A stretch of DNA of 27,120 bases from contig UQLF01000022.1 in the NCBI GenBank assembly GCA_900541875.1, positions 1 through 27,120 of the forward strand. Direction: 5' to 3'. The notes beneath the pieces were generated by a model. That model did not search any database. It saw only the letters and a list, made by a program, of their open reading frames with translations, and was not told the origin of the DNA. The DNA is from an uncultured Collinsella sp. Its GTDB lineage: Bacteria; Actinomycetota; Coriobacteriia; Coriobacteriales; Coriobacteriaceae. Below are positions 7,040-14,367 of the stretch, in pieces (the stretch's first letter is position 1; each line of letters opens with the position of its first letter). The position numbers were made by a program, and so were the translations under genes.

Positions 7040-9790
7040 GTGAGCGATTGCAAGAGGGTTTACCGTTTTGGAACCGACGCCCAGGGCACCTGTGTCACCG
7101 AGGGCGACAAGTCCATGAACTTCGTGCTTGGCGGCAAGGGCGCAAACCTTGCCGAGATGAGCCGCATCGGCCTGCCGGTTCCCGGTGGGTTTACCATTAC
7201 CTGCCAGACTTGTGTCGAGTACTCCGGTGCCGGCAACGTCTGGCCCGAAGGCGCACTCGATGAGATCGTTGCCGCCGAGGCGGACCTCGAGGCCCGCTGC
7301 GGCAAGAAGCTCGGTGACGCCTCCAATCCGCTGCTCGTGTCGGTTCGCTCGGGCGCTCCGTTTTCCATGCCCGGCATGATGGACACGGTCCTCAACTTGG
7401 GCCTCAACGACGACTCCGTTCAGGGTCTCATCGCCCAGACGCAAAATTCGCGTTTTGCCTGGGATAGCTACCGCCGCTTTATCCAGATGTTCTCCAACGT
7501 CGTCATGGGTGTTGACGCCGACCTGTTCGAGAACGCCCTGACCCAGGCCCGCCTGGTCGCCGGTGTTCGCGTCGATTCCGAGCTTTCGGCCGAGGATCTG
7601 CAGGAGCTCGTCGAGGCCTTCAAGGGGATCTTCTCCGAGAACGTCGAGGCCGCCCTGTATCCCGAGCTCGAGGTCACCGGCGGCAAGCCCGTTTTCCCGC
7701 ACGATCCGGAGCTTCAGCTGCGTCTTGCCATCCAGGCCGTCTTTGGCAGCTGGATGAACGAGCGTGCCTGCATCTACCGCAAGCAGCATGGCATTTCCGA
7801 CGACCTCGGCACCGCCGTCAACGTGCAGGCCATGGCCTTTGGCAACAAGGGCGAGACTTCTGCGACCGGTGTTGCCTTTACGCGCAACCCGGCCGACGGC
7901 ACCAAAGAGTTCTACGGCGACTTTTTGGTAAACGCCCAGGGCGAGGACGTTGTCGCCGGTATCCGTAACACCGAGCCCATCGCCGACCTCAAGACCACCC
8001 CGGGCCTTGAGTCCGCGGGCGAGGAGCTTGAGCGCGTCTTCCTGACGCTCGAGGATCACTATCGCGATATGTGCGACATCGAGTTCACCATCGAGCAAGG
8101 TAAGCTCTGGATGCTCCAGACTCGCGTGGGAAAGCGCACCGCCACTGCCGCCCTGCGTATCGCCATCGAGATGGTCGAGGAGGGCCTGATCACCCGCGAG
8201 GAAGCTGTGAGCCGCATCGATCCCGCGCAGCTCGACCAGCTCCTGCACCCGCAGTTCGATGCCTCCAAGAAGTACGAGGCGCTGGCCAGCGGTCTTAACG
8301 CCAGCCCCGGCGCCGCTGTGGGCGAGGTCGTGTTCTCGAGCGACGATGCCGTCGCGCGCGCCAACGAGGGCCGCAAGGTCATTTTGGTTCGCTGGGAAAC
8401 CAACCCCGACGACCTGAAGGGTATGGTTGCCGCCGAGGGCATCCTGACCAGCCACGGTGGCAAGACGAGCCATGCCGCCGTTATCGCCCGCGGCATGGGT
8501 ACGCCCTGCGTCTGCGGCGTTGAGCGCTTCCATATTGACGCCGCCGAGAAGGTCGTGCGCATCGAGGGTAGCGACCGCGTGCTGCACGAGGGCGATGTCA
8601 TCTCCATCGACGGTACCCAGGGCATCGTCGTCGACGGCGCCGTCGATCTGGTTTCGGCCGAGCTTACCGGCGACCTGGACACCATCCTGTCCTGGGCTGA
8701 CGAGATTCGTCTGGACGAGACCTGTGGCCACGCCAACCACGTACGCGTCAACGCCGACAACCCCGAGGACGCCGAGCTCGCCCTCGAGTTTGGTGCCGAG
8801 GCCATCGGCCTATGCCGCACCGAGCATATGTTCCTGGGCGATCGAAAGAACATCATCCAGAGCTTCATTCTGTCCGATGATGAGGCTGTGAAGCAGCAGG
8901 CCCTGGCCGACCTGCTCAAGGTTCAGACCGAGGACTTCCTGGCGATGTTCAAGACCATGTCCAGTCGCGATGTGGTCGTCCGCCTGCTCGATCCGCCGCT
9001 TCATGAGTTCCTGGATAATCCTCGCGAGCTCGAGGTCGCCATCACCAAGAAGGAAGCCGCTGGTGCCAGCGAGGAGGAGCTTGCCGCCCTGCGTGCCCGA
9101 CTGCGCCGTATCGACGGCATGGTCGAGTCGAACCCCATGCTCGGCCTGCGCGGCGTGCGCCTGTCTGTCGTCTTTAGCGATCTGCCACTCATGCAAGTTC
9201 GCGCCGTCGCCACCGCTGCCGCTCACCTCATCAAGGAGGGTGTCGACCCGCGCCCCGAGATCATGGTTCCGCTCGTCTCCATCACGGCGGAGCATGTCCA
9301 GACTCGCGAGGTCATCGAGCGCGTGATCGCCGAGGTTTCCGCCGAGGAGGGCGTCGAGCTCAATATTCCCGTGGGCACGATGCTCGAGCTGCCGCGTGCC
9401 TGCATGGTTGCCGACGAGATCGCCCATCATGCTGACTTCTTCTGCTTTGGCACCAACGACCTCACCCAGACGACCTTCGGCTTCTCTCGTGACGATGCCG
9501 AGGCAAAGTTCATCCCGCTGTACATGCATAAGAAGATTCTGAAGGACAACCCCTTCGAGACCATCGACTCGGCGGTGCTGGAGCTCGTGCGCATGGCCGT
9601 CGAGAAGGGCCGCGCCACCAACCCCGACATGCACTTTGGCGTGTGCGGCGAGCACGGCGGCGACCCCAAGTCCATCAAGGGCCTGTTTAACGTGGCCGAC
9701 GTGGACTACGTGTCCTGCTCGCCCTACCGCGTGCCCCTCGCACGCCTGGCTGCCGCTCAGGCCAAGCTCGAAGCCAAGCGTTCCGCCTAA
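7040..9790 (+). CDS. ppdK: Pyruvate, phosphate dikinase
   Basis: Reversibly converts pyruvate, ATP and phosphate into PEP, AMP and pyrophosphate; in anaerobes it can run in either the glycolytic or gluconeogenic direction. The 916-residue product has an N-terminal ATP-grasp domain (FGTDAQGTCVTEGD, GGKGANLAEMSRIGLPVPGG), a swivelling phosphohistidine domain with GGKTSHAAVIARGMG in which His478 carries the phosphate and Thr476 is the expected regulatory site, and a C-terminal PEP/pyruvate TIM barrel with GLCRTEHMF, FGTNDLTQTTFGFSRDD and CGEHGGDP (Cys869). The GTG start at 7040 follows AAGGGGAAG. Family length is about 880-950. Its regulator is the preceding gene. Confidence 0.97.
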   Translation: MSDCKRVYRFGTDAQGTCVTEGDKSMNFVLGGKGANLAEMSRIGLPVPGGFTITCQTCVEYSGAGNVWPEGALDEIVAAEADLEARCGKKLGDASNPLLVSVRSGAPFSMPGMMDTVLNLGLNDDSVQGLIAQTQNSRFAWDSYRRFIQMFSNVVMGVDADLFENALTQARLVAGVRVDSELSAEDLQELVEAFKGIFSENVEAALYPELEVTGGKPVFPHDPELQLRLAIQAVFGSWMNERACIYRKQHGISDDLGTAVNVQAMAFGNKGETSATGVAFTRNPADGTKEFYGDFLVNAQGEDVVAGIRNTEPIADLKTTPGLESAGEELERVFLTLEDHYRDMCDIEFTIEQGKLWMLQTRVGKRTATAALRIAIEMVEEGLITREEAVSRIDPAQLDQLLHPQFDASKKYEALASGLNASPGAAVGEVVFSSDDAVARANEGRKVILVRWETNPDDLKGMVAAEGILTSHGGKTSHAAVIARGMGTPCVCGVERFHIDAAEKVVRIEGSDRVLHEGDVISIDGTQGIVVDGAVDLVSAELTGDLDTILSWADEIRLDETCGHANHVRVNADNPEDAELALEFGAEAIGLCRTEHMFLGDRKNIIQSFILSDDEAVKQQALADLLKVQTEDFLAMFKTMSSRDVVVRLLDPPLHEFLDNPRELEVAITKKEAAGASEEELAALRARLRRIDGMVESNPMLGLRGVRLSVVFSDLPLMQVRAVATAAAHLIKEGVDPRPEIMVPLVSITAEHVQTREVIERVIAEVSAEEGVELNIPVGTMLELPRACMVADEIAHHADFFCFGTNDLTQTTFGFSRDDAEAKFIPLYMHKKILKDNPFETIDSAVLELVRMAVEKGRATNPDMHFGVCGEHGGDPKSIKGLFNVADVDYVSCSPYRVPLARLAAAQAKLEAKRSA

Positions 9791-9828
9791 CGTTTTGGGT
9801 TTAGACGCCTAGCGTAGCCCCCTTCATG

Positions 9829-9862
9829 CCGCCCGTCTCATTCGTGAGACGGGCGGTTATCA
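9829..9862 (+). terminator. Terminator after ppdK, TTCG-loop hairpin
   Basis: A perfect 12-bp stem (9829-9840 with 9845-9856) closes a TTCG loop, 38 bases past the ppdK stop. The stem is very stable but the T-run is poor (TTATCATG), with T-rich sequence only further on. It therefore may act partly as a 3'-end stabiliser. Confidence 0.7.
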
Positions 9863-9902
9863 TGTTCGGGTTTTGTCTTTTTGTCTGCGTAAAAAATTGT
9901 TC

Positions 9903-9930
9903 TTGCAGCAGAAACCCGCGCGTGTATACT
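9903..9930 (+). promoter_or_regulatory. rplS promoter
   Basis: TTGCAG (9903-9908) and TATACT (9925-9930) lie 16 bases apart, just past an A/T-rich stretch and downstream of the ppdK terminator. The -10 matches consensus at 5 of 6 positions. Transcription would start near 9937, giving a leader of about 63 bases. Confidence 0.6.
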
Positions 9931-9951
9931 CGAATACGTTTGTTCAACTAC

Positions 9952-9975
9952 GTGCCGGCCAAGGTGGTACGGCAC
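9952..9975 (+). promoter_or_regulatory. Hairpin in rplS leader
   Basis: GTGCCG (9952-9957) pairs with CGGCAC (9970-9975) around a 12-base loop containing AAGGTGG. It lies between the predicted start of transcription and the AAGGA ribosome-binding site at 9988-9992. L19 leaders that bind the protein are known in Firmicutes; whether this is an equivalent is speculative. Confidence 0.35.
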
Positions 9976-9999
9976 CTCTAGAAGAGTAAGGAATTGCAC

Positions 10000-10341
10000 A
10001 TGGATTACATCCGCGCAATCGAGCGTCAGCAGATCCGCGAGGACATTCCTCAGGTTCGCGTCGCCGACAACGTCAAGGTTCACTACCGCATTAAGGAAGG
10101 CGACCGCGAGCGCATCCAGGTCTTCCAGGGCGACGTCATCCGCATGGCCGGCGCCGGTGCCCGCGAGACCTTCACCGTCCGCAAGATGTCCTTCGGTGTC
10201 GGTGTTGAGCGTACCTTCCCGCTTCACAGCCCCAAGATCGCCAAGCTCGAGGTCGTCCGTCATGGTCGCGTCCGTCGCGCCAAGCTGTACTACCTCCGCG
10301 ACAAGGTGGGCAAGGCTGCTCGCATCCCCGAGAAGCGCTAA
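10000..10341 (+). CDS. rplS: 50S ribosomal protein L19
   Basis: Large-subunit protein at the 30S-50S interface. The 113-residue product has the usual core RVADNVKVHYRIKEGDRERI, QVFQGDVIRMAGAGARETFT, SFGVGVERTFPLHSPKI and the C-terminal RHGRVRRAKLYYLRD. I chose ATG 10000, which has AAGGA (9988-9992) seven bases upstream; a TTG at 9994 is too close to that site. Unlike in many genomes it is not joined to trmD but is a separate unit with its own promoter and terminator, 7.8 kb downstream. Confidence 0.97.
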   Translation: MDYIRAIERQQIREDIPQVRVADNVKVHYRIKEGDRERIQVFQGDVIRMAGAGARETFTVRKMSFGVGVERTFPLHSPKIAKLEVVRHGRVRRAKLYYLRDKVGKAARIPEKR

Positions 10342-10375
10342 GAAGATCGCAGCGTCTGTCCACTCGTTTGGACGT

Positions 10376-10405
10376 AAGGGTCACCTTCGGGTGGCCCTTC
10401 TTTTT
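10376..10405 (+). terminator. Intrinsic terminator after rplS
   Basis: A 10-bp stem (10376-10385 with 10390-10399, one G-T wobble) closes a canonical C(TTCG)G tetraloop and is followed by CTTTTT. It lies 35 bases past the rplS stop and 30 bases before rnhB, so rnhB depends on readthrough or on a promoter I cannot see. Confidence 0.85.
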
Positions 10406-10434
10406 ATCTGATTTGCATGCAAGGAGGGTCTGGT

Positions 10435-11223
10435 ATGGCCAACATGACGAGCTCGGTTTCGGCATCGCAGGTTGCCGGAGAGCTGGCGAGCGCAACGTTT
10501 GAGGAGATCCCCGCCCTCGTGGAGCATTATCGCGAGGACCCGCGCCAGCAGGTGATCAAGGCTTGCGAGCGTGCTCTTAAGCGCCATGCCAAGGAACTTG
10601 CCGAGCGCGAGCGCGTCAATGACATGTACGAGCTTATGCATGAGCTTGGCGGCGATGGGGTGGTCGTTGGTGTCGACGAGGTGGGTCGCGGATCGGTGGC
10701 CGGTCCTTTGACGGTATGCGCCGTCTGTCTTCCAATGGAGCCGCGCGTCTGGGGTATCAACGATTCCAAAAAGCTTACGCCCGCGCGCCGCGAGTTGCTC
10801 TCTGTGAAGATTGCCGAGGTGGCGAAGGCGATCGGTTTTTGTCATATCGCGCCGAAGGATATCGATGAGATGGGCATGGCCCGTGCTATCCGTACCGCCG
10901 TCGCGGGCGCCGTGGCCGATACGGGACTTGAGCCCGACTGCGTCCTCATGGATGGCAATCCCTTGGGCGCCGTTCCCAACGAGCGCGACGTGGTGAAGGG
11001 CGATGCCAAGATCGCCTGCATCGCTGCGGCGTCTATCATGGCCAAGGTCACGCGTGACGAGATGATGGTCGAGTACGACGCCGAGTATCCCGAGTACCAT
11101 CTGGCTGAGTCGAAGGGCTACGCGAGCCCCGAGCACATCGAGGCTATTCGCAAACATGGTCTTTCTCCACTGCACCGCGTGAGCTTTTGCGGAAACTTTC
11201 TGCAGACTGAAAGCCTTTTCTAG
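10435..11223 (+). CDS. rnhB: Ribonuclease HII
   Basis: Cuts the RNA strand of RNA-DNA hybrids and removes single ribonucleotides from DNA. The 262-residue product has an N-terminal helical extension of about 75 residues, as in the Bacillus enzyme, then the catalytic domain with GVDEVGRGSVAGP (Asp81, Glu82), LMDGN (Asp173) and GDAKIACIAAASIMAKVTRD (Asp190), a complete DEDD set. ATG 10435 has AGGAGGG (10422-10428) six bases upstream; an earlier in-frame ATG at 10417 overlaps that site. Linkage of rplS with rnhB is common in Gram-positive bacteria. Confidence 0.96.
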   Translation: MANMTSSVSASQVAGELASATFEEIPALVEHYREDPRQQVIKACERALKRHAKELAERERVNDMYELMHELGGDGVVVGVDEVGRGSVAGPLTVCAVCLPMEPRVWGINDSKKLTPARRELLSVKIAEVAKAIGFCHIAPKDIDEMGMARAIRTAVAGAVADTGLEPDCVLMDGNPLGAVPNERDVVKGDAKIACIAAASIMAKVTRDEMMVEYDAEYPEYHLAESKGYASPEHIEAIRKHGLSPLHRVSFCGNFLQTESLF

Positions 11224-11272
11224 GCCAATTGTGGAGACAGGGACCTCTGGGGTTTTATAAACCTGCTGGTAG

Positions 11273-11314
11273 CGGGCCGTATGCAACAACATTGCGGCGT
11301 ACGGCCCGTTTTTT
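11273..11314 (+). terminator. Intrinsic terminator after rnhB
   Basis: CGGGCCGTA (11273-11281) pairs perfectly with TACGGCCCG (11300-11308) and is followed at once by TTTTTT (11309-11314). It ends about 90 bases after the rnhB stop and separates rnhB from the yraN group. Confidence 0.85.
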
Positions 11315-11321
11315 GACGGCA

Positions 11322-11344
11322 TTTGGTCAGCTTTTGGTTAGCTT
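11322..11344 (+). repeat. 11-bp tandem repeat upstream of yraN
   Basis: TTTGGTCAGCT and TTTGGTTAGCT stand head to tail at 11322 and 11333, period 11, differing at one position. They lie between the rnhB terminator and yraN, next to a TTGACG (11313-11318) that overlaps the terminator T-run. The phase of one helical turn suggests a protein-binding site, but two copies may be chance. Confidence 0.5.
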
Positions 11345-11366
11345 CCGGTACTTACCCGCATGAAAG

Positions 11367-11387
11367 GTGCCCTCATCATCGGGGCAC
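11367..11387 (+). promoter_or_regulatory. Hairpin in yraN leader
   Basis: GTGCCC (11367-11372) pairs with GGGCAC (11382-11387) around a 9-base loop, 13 bases before the AAAGGAG ribosome-binding site of yraN. No T-run follows. The role is unknown. Confidence 0.35.
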
Positions 11388-11412
11388 TGCAGTGTGCGGG
11401 AAAGGAGACCCC

Positions 11413-11898
11413 ATGAGTGCCGCAAGCAAAAAGAGCAAGACACAGCAGCTCAAGGAGCGTTGGGAAAACGGTGAGCTCGACTGCGGGGCGATGACGCCCG
11501 AGTTTATCAAGGGACTCAGCCCCCGCGAGCTGGGTATGCTGGGCGAGCTGATCACCATCGACTACTTTAACGAGCGCGGCTACACCTTGCTGGAACAGGG
11601 TTATCGTTGCACCGAGGGCGAGGCAGATCTGGTGCTGCTTGATGAGCTCGACGATGTCGTGGTGATGGCCGAGGTCAAGACCAGACGCGTTTCGCTGGAT
11701 TGCACCACGCGGGTCTTTCCCGAGGAGGCCGTGGACGCCCAAAAGCAACGCCGCTACCGCCGCATCGCAAGTTGCTATCTCATGGAGCATTATCCGCTCA
11801 AGGCGATCCGCTTCGATGCCGTGGGTGTCACCATTCGAGGCGGGCATATTGCCGAGATCGAGCATCAGTACAACGCGTTCGATTGGCAGGTGTCGTGA
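11413..11898 (+). CDS. YraN family (UPF0102) endonuclease-like protein
   Basis: Member of the YraN family with a PD-(D/E)XK nuclease-like fold; the precise role is not established but the family is tied to DNA processing. The 161 residues contain GELITIDYFNERGY (Glu45), EGEADLVLLD (Asp72) and AEVKTRR (Glu87, Lys89), followed by AQKQRRYRRIASCYL, which together match the family core. ATG 11413 follows AAAGGAG (11401-11407) by five bases. The first ~38 residues, rich in Lys and charged residues, extend beyond the usual ~120-residue family length. The stop overlaps the comM start (TGATG). Confidence 0.9.
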   Translation: MSAASKKSKTQQLKERWENGELDCGAMTPEFIKGLSPRELGMLGELITIDYFNERGYTLLEQGYRCTEGEADLVLLDELDDVVVMAEVKTRRVSLDCTTRVFPEEAVDAQKQRRYRRIASCYLMEHYPLKAIRFDAVGVTIRGGHIAEIEHQYNAFDWQVS

Positions 11899-13421
11899 TG
11901 GCGTTCGAGACGTTTGCCGTTCACGCGGCCTGCATCCGTGGCGTCGAGGCGATTCACGTCACGGTCGAGGTCTCGCTTGCCGGTGGCGTTCCGGGCATTC
12001 AGATGCTCGGTATTCCGAGTATGGAGGTGATGGAGTCACGCGGTCGTATTCGCTGCGCGATGCGCTCCGCCGGGTTCGAAATCCCGCGCTCGGGCATTAC
12101 GGTCAATCTGGCGCCCGGCGATATTCGCAAGACCGGTAGCGGCTTTGATCTGCCCATCGCCATCGCGGTATTGGCGGCCGATGGCCAGATTCCCCGCGAC
12201 AACCTCGATCGTTGTCTTATCGCTGGTGAGCTTGGCTTGGACGGTACGGTGCTTCCTGTCAAGGGCGAGGTGGCGTTTCAGCTATTGGCGCGTGATATGG
12301 GGCTGTCTTTTATCGCCGGCAGGTCCGACCAGCATGTGCCGCTCGCGGGCGTGGATTGCGGATTTATCGACCATCTGTCTCAGCTTGCTCATGGTATGGG
12401 CGATGCCGCGCGGCACTACTTGGATTCTGAGGGTGTCGAGGCGACCTTTGAGCCCGAGCTCGACTATGCCGACGTGCTGGGGCAGGAAGTCGCTAAACGT
12501 GGCATGGCGCTGGCGGCGGCGGGCGAGCTCGGTTTGCTTATGATCGGGTCCCCGGGATCGGGCAAGACGATGCTTGCGCGCCGTATGACCGGCATCCTGC
12601 CTGAGCTTTCCGTTGAAGACCAGCAGGAGGCGCTGTGCATCCATTCGGTCTTGGGCGAGAACATCGATGGACTGCTTGCGGGGCATCGCCCCTTCCGCAG
12701 CCCGCATCACAGCATTTCGACCGCGGGCCTTATCGGCGGCGGGCGCCCGGTGCACCCGGGAGAGATCAGCCTGGCTCATGGCGGCGTGCTCTTTTTGGAC
12801 GAGCTAGCAGAGTTTCCCACTGGCGTGCTACAGACGCTGCGTCAGCCCATCGAGCGCGGCTACGTGAGGATCGTACGCGTCGACGGGGCCTTTACCTTCC
12901 CGTCGCGCTTTCAGCTGCTGGCTGCGAGCAATCCCTGCCCCTGCGGCTTTTTGGGCGATCGCGAGGTACCGTGTCGCTGCTCGGCGGCGATGGTCGAGCG
13001 CTATCGGGCTAAGCTGCGCGGTCCTTTAGCCGACCGTATCGACATGATGATCGATGTGACCCGTCCCGACCCCCAAGTGATTATCGAGGGTGCGGAGGGT
13101 ATGTCGTCGGCCGAGTTACGTGACTACGTTGTGCGCGGTCGCGCCTTTCGCGCTTGGCGCGAATCCCGTATGGACGATGCGGATGCCGAGGCCGAGGATG
13201 ACGAGACGCGGTCCATTGACGGTGTCGTTTCGACCTTTGAGCTCGATGATGCTGCCGAGAAATGCGTACTCGGTCTGTCCAAACGCACACATCTCACAGG
13301 GCGTGGCATCGTGCGCCTGGTTCGCATTGCGCGCACGATCGCAGATGTCGCCGAGAGCGAGCAAGTGACGCAGGACCACGTGCTCGAGGCGGCGATGTAC
13401 CAGGGAAGGAGGGACCAATGA
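11898..13421 (+). CDS. comM: YifB/ComM-family AAA+ ATPase (Mg chelatase-like)
   Basis: AAA+ ATPase of the ComM/YifB family; ComM in Vibrio and relatives is a hexameric helicase that drives branch migration during integration of incoming DNA. The 507-residue product has an N-terminal ChlI-like domain (residues 1-170), Walker A GSPGSGKT at 217-224, Walker B GVLFLDE at 296-302, and a cysteine cluster CPCG...CRC (347-361) typical of the family. Near 424-440 there is an acidic stretch (DDADAEAEDDE) inside the C-terminal domain that I regard as an insertion. It overlaps yraN by one base and dprA by four. The function in uptake is inferred from family and context. Confidence 0.94.
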   Translation: MAFETFAVHAACIRGVEAIHVTVEVSLAGGVPGIQMLGIPSMEVMESRGRIRCAMRSAGFEIPRSGITVNLAPGDIRKTGSGFDLPIAIAVLAADGQIPRDNLDRCLIAGELGLDGTVLPVKGEVAFQLLARDMGLSFIAGRSDQHVPLAGVDCGFIDHLSQLAHGMGDAARHYLDSEGVEATFEPELDYADVLGQEVAKRGMALAAAGELGLLMIGSPGSGKTMLARRMTGILPELSVEDQQEALCIHSVLGENIDGLLAGHRPFRSPHHSISTAGLIGGGRPVHPGEISLAHGGVLFLDELAEFPTGVLQTLRQPIERGYVRIVRVDGAFTFPSRFQLLAASNPCPCGFLGDREVPCRCSAAMVERYRAKLRGPLADRIDMMIDVTRPDPQVIIEGAEGMSSAELRDYVVRGRAFRAWRESRMDDADAEAEDDETRSIDGVVSTFELDDAAEKCVLGLSKRTHLTGRGIVRLVRIARTIADVAESEQVTQDHVLEAAMYQGRRDQ

Positions 13422-14353
13422 TGGCCGAGGGGACCTTCGAGCTGCATCCAGGCGACGCGTTGTATCCTGAGACCGTTTTGGAGCTTTCTGATGTACCCCA
13501 GACGCTCTATGTGCGCGGCAACCCCGAGGTGCTTTCGACGCCCGCGCTCTCCATCATCGGCGCGCGCAAGGCCTCGCCGTATGGTCTTGCCGTGGCAGAG
13601 CTTGCGGCAAAGGTGGCGGTCGAGGCGGGAGTGACGGTAGTTTCGGGCGGCGCGGTCGGTTGTGACCAGGCCTCGGGTTGGGCTGCGGTCAACGCCGGCG
13701 GCAAACATGTCGTGGTGCTGGGGACGGGCGCTGACGTGGTCTACCCGCGTTCGAGTGCGGGGCTTATTACACGCACGCTCGATACGGGTGGCGCGGTCGT
13801 GTCGATCTCTCCGTGGGGCATAGGTCCGCGCAAGTTTGCCTTTCCGCGCCGCAATCGCGTGATCGCGGCCCTGTCGCAAGCCCTCTTTGTATCCGAAGCG
13901 GGTATGCCTTCCGGGACGTTTTCTACAGCCGAGGCTGCTATGGATTTGGGGCGCGAACTTCTTGCCGTGCCGGGGTCGATCCTATCGCCCGAGTCGCGTG
14001 GCACGAATTACCTCATTGCAAACGGTGCCTGCTGCATCATCGACGAGGAATCTATCGAGATGGCAATCTCACGCATCTACGGCACCCTGCGCTACTCGCG
14101 CCCCGATGCTCCCGGCATTGCTGACCTGAATCCAACACAGCAGACCGTGATGCATGCGCTCATCGCCTCTCCGCTCAAGGTCGACGACATCGCGGCGCTC
14201 GTCTCACTCGATGCTGTCGGCGTACTCAAACTCTTGGGTTCGCTTGAACTCGAGGGCCTTATCGAGCGCATGATGGATGGAAGGTATGCGCCCTCCAAGT
14301 TTGCCCTTCACGCCCAGACGCCCTTCGGTCACAATGGAAAACGTGTCAATTAG
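13418..14353 (+). CDS. dprA: DNA-processing protein DprA
   Basis: Protects incoming single-stranded DNA and loads RecA in natural transformation, and is widespread even in species not known to be competent. The Rossmann-like core shows IIGARKASPYG (residues 47-57), TVVSGGAVGCDQASG, VVVLGTGADVVYP, FPRRNRVIAALS and ESRGTNYLIANGA; the region from about 265 to the end resembles a winged helix. No N-terminal SAM domain is present. Two adjacent ATG codons (13418, 13421) follow AAGGAGGG (13406-13413); either may be used, giving 311 or 310 residues. The start overlaps the comM stop. Confidence 0.95.
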   Translation: MMAEGTFELHPGDALYPETVLELSDVPQTLYVRGNPEVLSTPALSIIGARKASPYGLAVAELAAKVAVEAGVTVVSGGAVGCDQASGWAAVNAGGKHVVVLGTGADVVYPRSSAGLITRTLDTGGAVVSISPWGIGPRKFAFPRRNRVIAALSQALFVSEAGMPSGTFSTAEAAMDLGRELLAVPGSILSPESRGTNYLIANGACCIIDEESIEMAISRIYGTLRYSRPDAPGIADLNPTQQTVMHALIASPLKVDDIAALVSLDAVGVLKLLGSLELEGLIERMMDGRYAPSKFALHAQTPFGHNGKRVN

Positions 14354-14367
14354 AAAGGTGTTTGCAG

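Noticed and set aside
6998..8740. 580-codon - strand frame opposite ppdK
   Set aside because: Low-complexity, shadow-like translation with no family motif; ppdK on the + strand is certain.
11231..11246. GTGGAGACAGGGACCT after rnhB as part of a dispersed repeat
   Set aside because: It resembles short repeats I associate with intergenic DNA of related genomes, but there is only one copy in the window and I cannot verify it.
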